Below are positions 47,803 through 59,120 of a DNA stretch of 64,000 bases, piece by piece. Positions within the stretch are counted from its first letter, which is position 1; each line of letters begins with the position of its first letter. Position numbers and translations under genes: made by a program. Below the pieces are notes generated by a model, which ran no database searches, was not told the DNA's origin, and saw only the letters and a list, made by a program, of their open reading frames with translations. Source of the stretch: Arsukibacterium ikkense (GTDB taxonomy: Bacteria; Pseudomonadota; Gammaproteobacteria; Enterobacterales; Alteromonadaceae); NCBI RefSeq assembly GCF_000987775.1, contig NZ_LAHO01000005.1:1-64000 (forward strand), read 5' to 3'.

Positions 47803-50070
47803 ATGTTAAATAAAGATCTGGAACTGACGCTGAACTTAGCGTTCAGATTTGCGCGTGAACGCCGTCATGAATATATGACGGTGGAACATTTATTACTGGC
47901 GTTATTGGATAACCCGGCGGCCGGCGATGCGTTAAAATCGTGCGGCGCCAATATTGAAAAACTGCGTCTGGAACTGGCCAGTTTTATAGACTCCACCACC
48001 CCAGTATTACCTGATGGCGAGGTCGAGCGTGACACCCAACCTACTCTGGGGTTTCAACGGGTACTGCAACGGGCGGTGTTTCATGTGCAGTCATCAGGTA
48101 AATCAGAGGTGACAGGTGCCAATGTGCTGGTTGCCATTTTTAGCGAACAGGAATCGCAAGCAGTTTACCTGTTGAAAAAAATCGATATTTCCCGCTTAGA
48201 CGTGGTTAATTTTATCTCACATGGTGTTACTAAAACAGAAAAGCTCGAACAGCATGATGACAGTCCGCAGGAAGAACTTAGCGATACAGTATCTGAAGAG
48301 AGTAAGTACCTGGAGAATTTTACTACCAATCTGAATATTCAGGCAAAAAATGGCCATATCGACCCCCTTATCGGCCGGGACCGGGAAGTGGAGCGGGCCG
48401 TTCAGGTGTTGTGCCGGCGCAAGAAAAACAATCCGTTGCTGGTTGGGGAAGCGGGCGTAGGAAAAACTGCCATTGCTGAAGGTCTGGCTTATCGGATCGT
48501 GCAGCAGCAGGTGCCCGAAGTTATTGCTAATGCTACCATTTATGCGCTGGACATGGGTGCGCTACTGGCCGGTACCAAGTATCGTGGTGATTTTGAAAAG
48601 CGCTTAAAGTCATTATTAAAAGAGCTGGAAAAAGAAAAAGATTCTATTTTATTTATTGATGAAATTCATACTGTTATTGGTGCAGGTGCCGCTTCAGGTG
48701 GCGTAATGGACGCCTCTAACCTGATTAAACCATTACTGTCCAGTGGCCGCTTACGCTGTATGGGTTCAACCACCTATCAGGAATTTAAAAGTATTTTTGA
48801 AAAAGACACGGCATTGGTGCGGCGCTTCCAGAAAATTGATGTGACCGAACCCAGCGTTGAGGATACTACGCGTATTTTACTGGGCTTAAAAGAGCGCTAC
48901 GAGCAGCACCATAATGTGCGTTATACCCAAAAAGCGATCAGGGCAGCGGCTGAGTTGTCAGCTAAGTATATTAATGAGCGGCATTTACCGGATAAGGCCA
49001 TCGATGTGATTGATGAAGCGGGCGCCAGTCAGCGGCTGCTACCGGCATCGAAACGTAAAAAAGTGATTAATGTTGCTGAGATTGAGCATGTGATTGCCAA
49101 AATGGCACGTATCCCGGAAAAATCGGTATCAGCGTCTGATAAAGATGTATTGGCTAATCTCGACCGTAACCTGAAGCTGGTCGTGTTTGGTCAGGACGAG
49201 CCAATCGAGGTGCTCACCGCTGCCATTCGTTTGTCACGCTCTGGCCTTGGCAATGAAGAAAAGCCTATAGGTAATTTCCTGTTTGCCGGCCCAACCGGGG
49301 TGGGTAAAACCGAAGTGACCAAGCAGCTGGCTAAAGTAATGGGCGTAGAGCTGTTACGTTTTGATATGTCAGAGTACATGGAGCGCCACGCGGTCAGTCG
49401 GCTGATAGGTGCGCCGCCAGGCTATGTTGGCTTTGAACAGGGGGGGCTGTTAACGGACGCGGTGTCGAAACACCCTTATTCGGTGGTGTTACTGGATGAG
49501 ATTGAAAAAGCTCACAGCGATGTTTATAACATTTTGCTACAAGTGATGGATCACGGTACCTTAACCGATAATAACGGCCGCAAAATCGATTTCAGGAATG
49601 TGGTACTGGTTATGACCACCAATGCTGGGGTGCAGGAAACCATTCGTAAATCTATCGGCTTTAAACAGCAAGATCACAGCCATGATGCGCTAAGTGAAAT
49701 TAACCGGACCTTTAGTCCGGAGTTTCGTAACCGGCTCGATGGCATTATCTGGTTTAAACATTTAAATGCTGACATTATTTTGCAGATTGTCGATAAGTTT
49801 GTCTGTGACTTACAGGTACAACTCGACAAGAAACAGGTATCGATGGAGTTAACGGCAGATGCCAGACAATGGCTGGCTGATAAAGGCTATGATCCGGCGA
49901 TGGGAGCGCGGCCGATGGCCCGGGTGATCCAGGAGCATTTGAAAAAGCCGTTAGCCAATGAAATTTTATTCGGTCGCTTGCTGCATGGCGGGGATGTTAA
50001 AGTCAGCCTGAAAAATGATCAGTTGTTTTTTGATTATCAGACAGCTCAGGATTTAGCCTTAGTAGACTAG
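47803..50070 (+). CDS. clpA: ATP-dependent Clp protease ATP-binding subunit ClpA
   Basis: ClpA is the unfoldase ring that feeds ClpP. An N-domain (about 1-140) receives ClpS. Two AAA+ modules have Walker A GEAGVGKT (215-222) and GPTGVGKT (about 496-503), with Walker B FIDEIH and LLDEIE. The signature helix-loop for ClpP docking (an IGL-type loop) reads IRKSIGFK in the second module. The length of 755 residues is usual. GGGAG precedes the ATG. Confidence 0.97.
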   Translation: MLNKDLELTLNLAFRFARERRHEYMTVEHLLLALLDNPAAGDALKSCGANIEKLRLELASFIDSTTPVLPDGEVERDTQPTLGFQRVLQRAVFHVQSSGKSEVTGANVLVAIFSEQESQAVYLLKKIDISRLDVVNFISHGVTKTEKLEQHDDSPQEELSDTVSEESKYLENFTTNLNIQAKNGHIDPLIGRDREVERAVQVLCRRKKNNPLLVGEAGVGKTAIAEGLAYRIVQQQVPEVIANATIYALDMGALLAGTKYRGDFEKRLKSLLKELEKEKDSILFIDEIHTVIGAGAASGGVMDASNLIKPLLSSGRLRCMGSTTYQEFKSIFEKDTALVRRFQKIDVTEPSVEDTTRILLGLKERYEQHHNVRYTQKAIRAAAELSAKYINERHLPDKAIDVIDEAGASQRLLPASKRKKVINVAEIEHVIAKMARIPEKSVSASDKDVLANLDRNLKLVVFGQDEPIEVLTAAIRLSRSGLGNEEKPIGNFLFAGPTGVGKTEVTKQLAKVMGVELLRFDMSEYMERHAVSRLIGAPPGYVGFEQGGLLTDAVSKHPYSVVLLDEIEKAHSDVYNILLQVMDHGTLTDNNGRKIDFRNVVLVMTTNAGVQETIRKSIGFKQQDHSHDALSEINRTFSPEFRNRLDGIIWFKHLNADIILQIVDKFVCDLQVQLDKKQVSMELTADARQWLADKGYDPAMGARPMARVIQEHLKKPLANEILFGRLLHGGDVKVSLKNDQLFFDYQTAQDLALVD

Positions 50071-50098
50071 CCCGGCAAATTGGTCGTGATCCAAAACA

Positions 50099-50125
50099 AA
50101 AAACCCGGTAGCCACCGGGTTTTTT
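50099..50125. terminator. Bidirectional terminator between clpA and infA
   Basis: The stem AACCCGGT/ACCGGGTT (50102-50109, 50114-50121) is flanked by A and T runs, and sits 15 bp from the infA stop. Confidence 0.9.
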
Positions 50126-50140
50126 GTAACTAAAGCTGAT

Positions 50141-50359
<219 letters not shown>

Positions 50360-50455
50360 TCAGCGTACTCGCCTCTATAAATTGGGGGTGAACCTTTAAA
50401 AAACTGCGCAGATTGTGCCGAAATCACAGCAATAAGTAAAGCAGCAAGCGCTTTT

Positions 50456-51169
50456 TTAGGCAAAAGAGTGCCAATGTCCCTGAATAAAGCGTTGTTGCGG
50501 CCTGAATTCGGCCTTATAAGCCATCTTTTGGCAAGTGCCGATCAGGTAGCCCAGATAAACATAGGCTTTATGATCCTGGCGGGCCTGGCTGAGCAAATAC
50601 ATAATGGCCAGTTTACCCGGAGACAAATACTGGTATTGTTCGGCAAAAAATGTGTATACAGCTGAATAGCTATCGGCCAACTCATCAATAATGCTGACAC
50701 TAAGCAGTTGCCCGGCCTGATAAATCTCCAGAAAGCGAACGGGCAACCAACTGCATTGCAGCATGGCGGTTAATTGCTCTTCGGTTGCAGGATACATAAT
50801 GCCATCATCGTGCTTAAAGGCGATATAGGCAGCAAACAGCCTGAAATACTGCTGCAGTTCAGGCTGATTCACCAGCCGGTATTCCAGGCCCGCCCGCCGT
50901 GCTTTATTTAGCAAGCGGCGCTGGCTCCGTGAGGCTTGCCACTGCTGCGCCACAATACGCACCGACTGACAGGCATTACAGGCCGGGCAATGCGGAGTGT
51001 AAGTTTGCTCGCCGCTACGGCGGAAGTTGACAGCGATTAATTGCTGATATAAATCGGCGCTGATCGGCTGCTCTGGCATCAGTACGACCAGCTGCTCCTG
51101 TTGTGCTGGTAAATAACTGCAGGCGCTGGGTGCTGTTAAGCCAAAACGTAGCTGGTGCGGGTTAGTCAT
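50456..51169 (-). CDS. bpt: Leucyl-transferase Bpt (N-degron, acidic residues)
   Basis: Bpt is an aminoacyl-tRNA protein transferase that adds Leu to N-terminal Asp or Glu, making them ClpS substrates. It has 237 residues. The N-terminal Cys-rich segment CPACNACQSVRI (about 60-71) and the C-terminal YLGYLIGTCQKMAYKAEFRPQQ match the arginyltransferase-like bacterial family. The start overlaps the aat stop by 8 bp. The specificity (Leu, not Arg) is established for bacterial relatives, not for this protein. Confidence 0.93.
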   Translation of the reverse strand: MTNPHQLRFGLTAPSACSYLPAQQEQLVVLMPEQPISADLYQQLIAVNFRRSGEQTYTPHCPACNACQSVRIVAQQWQASRSQRRLLNKARRAGLEYRLVNQPELQQYFRLFAAYIAFKHDDGIMYPATEEQLTAMLQCSWLPVRFLEIYQAGQLLSVSIIDELADSYSAVYTFFAEQYQYLSPGKLAIMYLLSQARQDHKAYVYLGYLIGTCQKMAYKAEFRPQQRFIQGHWHSFA

Positions 51170-51878
51170 TGCCTAAACTCAGCTGTTGTGGCTGCCAGTG
51201 GCCGGCAGGACTAATTAAGGCTGTTTGTTGATGTAATAACGTCAGATATTGCTGGCGCGGCAACGGCTGTGCTCCTAACTGTTGTAAAAACGGGTTGGGC
51301 ATTTGGCAGTCTATCCAACCTGCTGTAAATTGGCTTAAATGCTGCTGCAGCGCCAGCAAGGCAAATTTGGCCGCGTTTGGTGTGCGGTTAAACATTGATT
51401 CACCGCAAAATAAGCCACCTACCAGGATGCCATACAAGCCACCCACCAGGGTACTGTTGTGCCATACTTCGATGCTGTGGGCATGGCCCTGTTGATGCAG
51501 GCGTTGATAAGCTTGCTGCATTGGCGGCAGGATCCAGGTTTCAGGCTGGTTTTTGCGCGGGGCAGCACAGCCTTGCACCACTCTAGCAAATGCCTGATTA
51601 AGCGTCAGTGTCAGTGTGGTGCGTTGCCAGGCTTTACGCAGGCTACGGTTAAACTGCAGGCTGGCTGGGGCAAACACCGCGCGGGTAGCGGGACTCCACC
51701 ATAATAAAGGGTCACCCTGGCTAAACCAGGGAAATATACCGCTGCGGTAAGCCAGTAGCAGCCGCTCAGTCGATAAATCTCCCCCCATCGCCAGTAAGCC
51801 ATCGGGTTGCTCCAGTGCCTGCTCTACTGGCGGGAACCACAGCTGAGCAGGATTAAGTTCCGGTAAGTAAATAGCCAC
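51162..51878 (-). CDS. aat: Leucyl/phenylalanyl-tRNA protein transferase Aat
   Basis: Aat attaches Leu or Phe to proteins starting with Lys or Arg, the other arm of the bacterial N-degron pathway. The motifs LLLAYRSGIFPWFSQGDPLLWWSP and GLYGILVGGLFCGESMF are diagnostic. The length is 238 residues. The stop overlaps bpt by 8 bp, and trxB ends 15 bp upstream, so trxB-aat-bpt form one operon on the minus strand. Confidence 0.96.
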   Translation of the reverse strand: MAIYLPELNPAQLWFPPVEQALEQPDGLLAMGGDLSTERLLLAYRSGIFPWFSQGDPLLWWSPATRAVFAPASLQFNRSLRKAWQRTTLTLTLNQAFARVVQGCAAPRKNQPETWILPPMQQAYQRLHQQGHAHSIEVWHNSTLVGGLYGILVGGLFCGESMFNRTPNAAKFALLALQQHLSQFTAGWIDCQMPNPFLQQLGAQPLPRQQYLTLLHQQTALISPAGHWQPQQLSLGND

Positions 51879-51892
51879 GATGGCAACGTTAG

Positions 51893-53235
<1,343 letters not shown>

Positions 53236-54774
53236 ATGAAAACTACAAAAAAACTCTTAGTGCTTGGCGTAAGCAGTTGCTTTGCGCTCACGTTAACTGC
53301 CCAGGCCGTTGCCAACAGTTTGGTTGACGATAGCGATGCGACAAATCGCTACATTATAAAATTTAAACCCACTGCGGCAGTGATGAGCAATAACAACGGC
53401 CAGAGTGAGTTTAACATTCAGCAGGCGGAAACCGTACTGCGTTCTCTTCAGGTTAATCCGGTGATGCATTTAGCAATGGCCAACGCCAGTGTTGCTGAGC
53501 TAACGCCGCGGCAGATAAAAAGCCTTGAGGCCAATCCGAATATTCAGTACGTGGAAGAAGATCCTAAACGTTACCTGATGGACGTGATCAGCCCGATGGC
53601 GCAAACCACCCCTTACGGTATTAGTATGGTGCAGGCTAATCAGGTGAGTGATGCCAGCGCAGGCAATACCAAGGTTTGCGTTATTGATACTGGCTATACG
53701 CCAGGCCACGAAGATCTGCAAAGCTCAGGGGTTACCGGTTATGCTTTCTCTGGCCACGGAAACTGGTACTCAGACGGTAATGGTCACGGTACTCATGTTG
53801 CCGGTACCATGGTGGCACTGAATAATAACACCGGGGTAGTGGGTGTGATTGGCTCAGGCCAGGCCGGTGTGCATATTGTTAAAATATTTAACGATTCGGG
53901 TAACTGGACTTATGCGTCAAATCTGGTACAGGGCATTCAGTCCTGTAAAGATGCCGGTGCCAAAGTGGTTAATATGAGTTTGGGTGGGGGGTCGTCTAAC
54001 CAGACTGAAAATACCGCCATGACCAATTTCTATAATGGCGGCATGTTGTTAGTGGCGGCTGCAGGAAATGCCGGTAACACCAGTATGTCTTATCCTGCTT
54101 CGTACAATGCGGTAGTATCAGTAGCTGCGGTAGATTCCAACCGTAACCTCGCCAGCTTTTCCCAGCGTAACTCACAGGTTGAACTGTCTGGCCCGGGTGT
54201 CAGTGTCAGTTCAACCTGGCGTAATGGTGGCTATAACAGCATCAGCGGTACCTCTATGGCATCACCGCATGTAGCTGGTGTTGCTGCCTTAGTATGGAGT
54301 AACCACCCGTCTTGTACCGCACCGCAAATTCGTAATGCGTTAAACGTTACCGCGCAAGACCGTGGTGCAGCCGGGCGTGACAACTCTTTTGGCTGGGGCA
54401 TAGTGCAAGCTAAAGCCGCGCATGACTGGATCACCAACAATGGTTGTGACGGCGGCGGTAATGGCGGCACCCCTCCGGGTAATGGCGCGACCTTCCCGAA
54501 CCTGTCAGCCTCTACCGGCCAGTGGTTACGTGGCAGCTACCAGATCCCATCAGGCGTATCAACCATCACCTTCCAGATCTCGGGCGGTACCGGCGATGCA
54601 GATTTGTATGTACGCTATGGCAGCCAGCCTACCACCACTGCATACACCTGCCGGCCATATTTAACCGGCAACAATGAAGTGTGTACCATCAATAACCCAC
54701 AAGCCGGTACCTGGCATGTGGGCATCCGTGCCTATACCGCCTTTAGTGGTGTAACCTTTAGTTATCAGTACTAA
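53236..54774 (+). CDS. Secreted subtilisin-like serine protease (S8) with PPC domain
   Basis: This extracellular endopeptidase has 512 residues. Order of domains: signal peptide (ends TLTAQAVA), an inhibitor-I9 propeptide (about 35-115, RYIIKFKPTAAVM to IQYVEEDPK), the catalytic S8 domain with Asp in VIDTGYTP (near 152), His in GNGHGTHVAGT (near 183) and Ser in SGTSMASPHVAG (near 340), and a Gly-rich linker. The last part is a pre-peptidase C-terminal (PPC) domain, FQISGGTGDADLYVRYG, often removed during secretion. It was likely exported by Sec, then by type II secretion. A terminator follows. Confidence 0.95.
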   Translation: MKTTKKLLVLGVSSCFALTLTAQAVANSLVDDSDATNRYIIKFKPTAAVMSNNNGQSEFNIQQAETVLRSLQVNPVMHLAMANASVAELTPRQIKSLEANPNIQYVEEDPKRYLMDVISPMAQTTPYGISMVQANQVSDASAGNTKVCVIDTGYTPGHEDLQSSGVTGYAFSGHGNWYSDGNGHGTHVAGTMVALNNNTGVVGVIGSGQAGVHIVKIFNDSGNWTYASNLVQGIQSCKDAGAKVVNMSLGGGSSNQTENTAMTNFYNGGMLLVAAAGNAGNTSMSYPASYNAVVSVAAVDSNRNLASFSQRNSQVELSGPGVSVSSTWRNGGYNSISGTSMASPHVAGVAALVWSNHPSCTAPQIRNALNVTAQDRGAAGRDNSFGWGIVQAKAAHDWITNNGCDGGGNGGTPPGNGATFPNLSASTGQWLRGSYQIPSGVSTITFQISGGTGDADLYVRYGSQPTTTAYTCRPYLTGNNEVCTINNPQAGTWHVGIRAYTAFSGVTFSYQY

Positions 54775-54812
54775 AACGGCATCAGATAAAACAGCACCAT
54801 TAGCTGATTAAC

Positions 54813-54836
54813 AGGGCTGCTCTCGCAGCCCTTTTT
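54813..54836 (+). terminator. Terminator after the subtilase gene
   Basis: The stem AGGGCTGC/GCAGCCCT (54813-54820 with 54825-54832), with a TCTC loop, is followed by five T. No gene lies in the rest of 54837-55051, which should hold the kinase promoter. Confidence 0.92.
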
Positions 54837-55051
54837 AATGGTTTTAACCGGCGTTTAAAAACGCGGCGCTTACTCTGCCTTGGTTGCGATTCAGCGCACG
54901 CCTGTAACGGCCATGTCATTTTTTAAGCGTTCTTCCGGTACTTTGTGGTTTGTTCTACTATCGAAAGTGTTAGCCAGTTTTTGGTTTTTAGCTTAGTGTA
55001 AAGTCTATTAACCGTCGTGTTAAAAACTGACTTTACAAGGAAATTTTGTAG

Positions 55052-58000
55052 ATGCCATGTCAGCTGTTGCAAGTGATGCGTACTTTGGTGTTCTGGCTTT
55101 TTTTAGCTAACTTAGCTGCTTTAAATGCTTATGCGCAAAACTTTGGCCAAATCAGCCGTTTAGGCATTGATGAGGGGTTACCCAGTACCACGATATTTAG
55201 TTTAATCCAGGATAAAGAAGGCTTTATCTGGCTGGGCGCCGGCGCTTCTGGCTTGCTGCGTTATGACGGTCATGAATTTGAGAGTTTTGCTGTATTAACA
55301 GAGCAGGAAATTGCCGCTGGGCTTCAGGCTGACGTCGGCAGTGTGCTGCAAGACAGCAGGGGGAACTTATGGAGTGCGACCTGGGGTTATGGTTTGTCCC
55401 GCTTCAATGCTGCAGATGGCCAACTGCAACGTTTTACCGAAAAGCAGGGATTAGCGGGTGATCAGGTACAATTTATGCTGGAAGATCATCAGCAGCGGTT
55501 ATGGGTAGGAACAACCCGAGGGATAAGTATTATTACACTGGATGATCAGATAACGCTGTTTTCTGTAAAAGACTTATTGTCGTCGTTAGCTGAACCCAGA
55601 ATATGGAGCATTGCGCAAACAGCCGATGACGCTATATGGCTGGGGTCTTCAGCAGGTTTAATTCGCTGGACTGAATCGAATAATACTCTTGAACGTTGGC
55701 TATTACAGCAAGATTCAGCAGCGTTAAGTCGCTCAAATGAAGTCAGAGCCTTGTGGCCAGAAGGTAATAATTTGTGGGTGGGCAGCCGCCAGGGTGTGTA
55801 TTATTTTGACGTTGCATCATCACAATTTGAAATAATAAACAGCATTGCAGCAGATGGCCAGCAACATATTATTAATCGTTTTATGCCGCTAGGTGACAAC
55901 AGTTTGTTGGTTGCCAGTTACAATGGTATCCAACATTTGCTTAGGTCTGAACGACGCTATCAAAAGTTTGAACAGCATGACAGTTTGCTGTCTGAGCTGA
56001 ATGTCCGCAACTTTTTGTTAGACCGCTCAGGTGTATTATGGATGGCGACCACCGAAGCCGGTTTGTTTCGCAGCCGTTATGGCGGCAGTCGTTTTCTGCA
56101 ATTAACCGATCTGGTGCAATTTAACGAGCGCGACTTATCGTTTTCAGTATCTGTGATCCACCGTCGTCACAATATGCTGTGGCTTGCTTCGGCAGACCGT
56201 TTATATCAGGCAGATTTAAATACTAAAGCACTACATGCCATGACGTTGCCCAGCAGAATCAACGCTATGTCAACGTCCAGTGCGGGCATCCTCTATATCG
56301 CCACCGACAGTGGTTTAATGCAATTAGAAGAGGATGAGCTAAAAAATGTTGGCCAGCCCTTTGATTTACTTGGATTAGCTAATCAAAATGTCCGCGAATT
56401 ACTGATTGATGCTTCAGATAATCTGTATCTTGGTTTATGGGGGCGGGGAGTAATACGCTGGGATCCTGCTTCAGATCGGGTGCAACATTGGCTGGCTGAG
56501 TTAGGTCAGGTTCAGGCTGGTGACGCTGTCCAGGCAATGGCTTTAGACGCTAAACAGCAACTTTGGGTGGGTAGTCGTTATTCCGGCCTATTTAAAATTG
56601 TGCCGGATAGTAGTGTGATTGAGCATTACTCAGTTCAGTCAGGGCAGGGGGATAGCGGCCTGGGGCTTCCGGCGAACAACATTAACTGTCTGCAAAGCTA
56701 TCAGAATACCCTGGCCATTTGTACAGAGAAGGGATTACTTTTATATCAGCAGGATACACAGCAAAGCAGCTTGCTGGACATCACATCAGGTTTACCCGAA
56801 TCGCGGATCCTTGGAGTACAACTGGCTGCAGATCAGCTTTTCGTCACAACCCAAAAGGGGCTTAGTGTTAGCTCGCTGGATAATCCGGATTTTGTTACGT
56901 TTAACCAGCGTGATGGCATGGTTGCAACCGAGTTAAACAGCAAAGCCATGGCGCTGTATCAAAATCAACTTTATCTTGGCAGTATCCAGGGGTTGATTAA
57001 TATCGATATCACAGGGCTGCAAAGTAACAAGCACCAGCCGAGTCCTGTGTTAACCAGGCTGGACATTGATTACCACAAACGCCAGTTAAAGCCTTTCGGT
57101 GTCAACTGGCCCGCTATTCAATTGCAGCCAAACGAGCGCACGGTTCGTTTTGAGTTTAGTGCCCTGGATTTTCAGGATCCGGTAATGAATCGTTTTCGTT
57201 ATCAATTAGCCGGCATTGACAGCGACTGGATCGAGGCGGGTCAGCGTAATAGTGCTTTCTATGCAAACCTGGCGCCCGGTAACTACCAACTCTGGTTGCA
57301 GGCTTCTAATAATCATGGTCTTTTCAGTGAACCTCAGCTATTAACCAGTCTGGACGTTTTGCCTGATTGGTGGCAAAAACGCTGGGTGCAACTAATGCTG
57401 GTTAGCTTGGTGGTATTGATTTTATTCCTGGGGCATCAGTATCGTTTAAATCACGCCCGGCAGGTTAACCGCTTATTACAGGTGGCGGTGGATGAAAAAG
57501 CCAGGAATCAATTATTATTAGAATCTAAAGTAGCTGAGCGAACTCAGGCGCTGCAGGAGAGCACAACGGCACTGTCATTACGCAGCCGGCAACTGGAAAA
57601 GAGCCTTGAGCAGCTGGCCATAAAAAATAAAGAGCTGACCCGGTTAGATCGCATGAAAGACCAGTTTATCGCTACTGTCAGCCATGAGCTGCGCACGCCT
57701 CTGACAGCTATTCGTGGCGCAGTGGCGTTAGTGGCACAAGGCGTGCTGGCGAGCAAACCTGATGTTCAGCAACAGATGCTGGATACGGCATTGAAAAATG
57801 CTGAACGCCTATCCAATCTTATTAATGACTTATTAGATTTGCAGAAATTCGCTGCCGGAAAGTTTACCTTGTTGCGTACTGAACTGGATTTACAGCAATT
57901 GGTGCTGGAGGCGCTGCAGGATATAGCAGGTTATGCGGAAAAGTTTATGGTGCAGCTGCATTTTCAGCTACAGCAGGAGCACTTTATGGTTGATGCTGAT

Positions 58001-58339
58001 GCCATGCGTATCAGGCAGGTGTTAGATAATTTAATTTCCAATGCTATAAAATTTTCACCCGCCGCAGGTAATGTACAATTGCAGTTATCAGCTGACGCTG
58101 ATTGGGTAACGCTGACGGTGATTGATCAGGGTAGTGGAATTCCCGAGGTATTTCAGCCGCGTATTTTTAGTAATTTTAGCCAGGCTGACGCCGCAGACAA
58201 TCGTAACAAAGAGGGAACCGGCCTGGGTTTAGCTATCTGCAAAAATATCATTGATAGCCATCAGGGGCAAATTGGCTTTAGCAGTGTTGAGGGACAAGGT
58301 AGTCGCTTTTGGTTTAGTTTAGCACGTAGCAATAAATAG
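55052..58339 (+). CDS. Two-component sensor histidine kinase with beta-propeller sensor
   Basis: This membrane sensor kinase has 1095 residues. A signal peptide (ends NAYAQN) leads to a large periplasmic region of repeated two-component-propeller blades (WLGAGASGLLRYDG, LWSATWGYGLSRF, LWVGTTRGIS and others). A Y_Y_Y domain follows, near FEFSALDFQDP. Then come one membrane helix (LMLVSLVVLILFLGH), a coiled coil, a HisKA domain with FIATVSHELRTPL (His near 879) and a HATPase domain with NLISNAIKFSP and GTGLGLAICKNI. No receiver domain is fused, and no response regulator gene is adjacent. The ligand is unknown. Relatives sense polysaccharides or surface stimuli. Confidence 0.92.
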   Translation: MPCQLLQVMRTLVFWLFLANLAALNAYAQNFGQISRLGIDEGLPSTTIFSLIQDKEGFIWLGAGASGLLRYDGHEFESFAVLTEQEIAAGLQADVGSVLQDSRGNLWSATWGYGLSRFNAADGQLQRFTEKQGLAGDQVQFMLEDHQQRLWVGTTRGISIITLDDQITLFSVKDLLSSLAEPRIWSIAQTADDAIWLGSSAGLIRWTESNNTLERWLLQQDSAALSRSNEVRALWPEGNNLWVGSRQGVYYFDVASSQFEIINSIAADGQQHIINRFMPLGDNSLLVASYNGIQHLLRSERRYQKFEQHDSLLSELNVRNFLLDRSGVLWMATTEAGLFRSRYGGSRFLQLTDLVQFNERDLSFSVSVIHRRHNMLWLASADRLYQADLNTKALHAMTLPSRINAMSTSSAGILYIATDSGLMQLEEDELKNVGQPFDLLGLANQNVRELLIDASDNLYLGLWGRGVIRWDPASDRVQHWLAELGQVQAGDAVQAMALDAKQQLWVGSRYSGLFKIVPDSSVIEHYSVQSGQGDSGLGLPANNINCLQSYQNTLAICTEKGLLLYQQDTQQSSLLDITSGLPESRILGVQLAADQLFVTTQKGLSVSSLDNPDFVTFNQRDGMVATELNSKAMALYQNQLYLGSIQGLINIDITGLQSNKHQPSPVLTRLDIDYHKRQLKPFGVNWPAIQLQPNERTVRFEFSALDFQDPVMNRFRYQLAGIDSDWIEAGQRNSAFYANLAPGNYQLWLQASNNHGLFSEPQLLTSLDVLPDWWQKRWVQLMLVSLVVLILFLGHQYRLNHARQVNRLLQVAVDEKARNQLLLESKVAERTQALQESTTALSLRSRQLEKSLEQLAIKNKELTRLDRMKDQFIATVSHELRTPLTAIRGAVALVAQGVLASKPDVQQQMLDTALKNAERLSNLINDLLDLQKFAAGKFTLLRTELDLQQLVLEALQDIAGYAEKFMVQLHFQLQQEHFMVDADAMRIRQVLDNLISNAIKFSPAAGNVQLQLSADADWVTLTVIDQGSGIPEVFQPRIFSNFSQADAADNRNKEGTGLGLAICKNIIDSHQGQIGFSSVEGQGSRFWFSLARSNK

Positions 58340-58949
58340 CCAGAAAATGCAGTATGCTGCCGCTCAATACAAACAAATGCCAAATTAAATGGTGTAGGTA
58401 CAGGCTGCGCCAGATATAAAACAATACCCCGCCGGAATAGGCCAGGCCGCCCGCCAGCAACAACCACATTGCCGGGACAGGCACATTGGCCAGCATGGGT
58501 TTAATGGCAACCACCACTATCCAGCCCAGGCCCAGATAAAGCGCTAATGACAGTTTTTTATATTTCAGGCCGGTGGCCAGCTCCAGTACCACGCCAACAA
58601 TGGCAATCAGCCAGATGATGGTAAATAGGATCAGGCCCCAGTCGTCGCGCAGGCTAATCAGGGTAAAGGGCGTATATGTACCGGCGATCAGGATAAAAAT
58701 AGCCGCATGGTCAAGCTGGCGCAGCCGGTATTTAAGCAGTGGGTGATGAATACTGTGATACAGCGCCGAGCTGCTGTACAGCAGTATGATGCTGCTGCCG
58801 TAAATGACGGCACTGGCCAACTGCCAGTTGTCGCCAGTGCTTAAGCGCAGCATCAGCAACAGGCCAATCACGCCAAGCACTGCACCCAGGGCGTGGCTTA
58901 GTGCATGCAGCTGTTCTTCTAACGCGGTATAACGGCTGACAGTGGTCAT
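58314..58949 (-). CDS. Hemolysin III family (PAQR-like) membrane protein
   Basis: This is a seven-helix inner-membrane protein (211 residues) of the YqfA/hemolysin III family. The conserved HALSHALGAVLG (helix 1), SSALYHSIHHP with Ser and His, RLDHAAIFILIAGTYTPF with Asp/His, and HHLIWHLFVLSGSILHFLAIYCYVL carry the zinc-site residues of the superfamily. Function in bacteria is unclear, and haemolysis is not implied. The last 26 bp overlap the 3' end of the convergent sensor kinase gene. Confidence 0.92.
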   Translation of the reverse strand: MTTVSRYTALEEQLHALSHALGAVLGVIGLLLMLRLSTGDNWQLASAVIYGSSIILLYSSSALYHSIHHPLLKYRLRQLDHAAIFILIAGTYTPFTLISLRDDWGLILFTIIWLIAIVGVVLELATGLKYKKLSLALYLGLGWIVVVAIKPMLANVPVPAMWLLLAGGLAYSGGVLFYIWRSLYLHHLIWHLFVLSGSILHFLAIYCYVLN

Positions 58950-59120
58950 AGGCTTTGCTGGCTTTCAATAATTACGGATGTTGATTTAGCTGTATATCTT
59001 AACAACAACCCGCTTAAGGTAAACAACAACCTCAGGCTTAGCGGCAAAAGCATTGGTATTTGCGGGCAGCAACGGTAAACTGCGCTCTTTTAGCAAAGCC
59101 AGTTCAGCAAAGCCAGCCTT

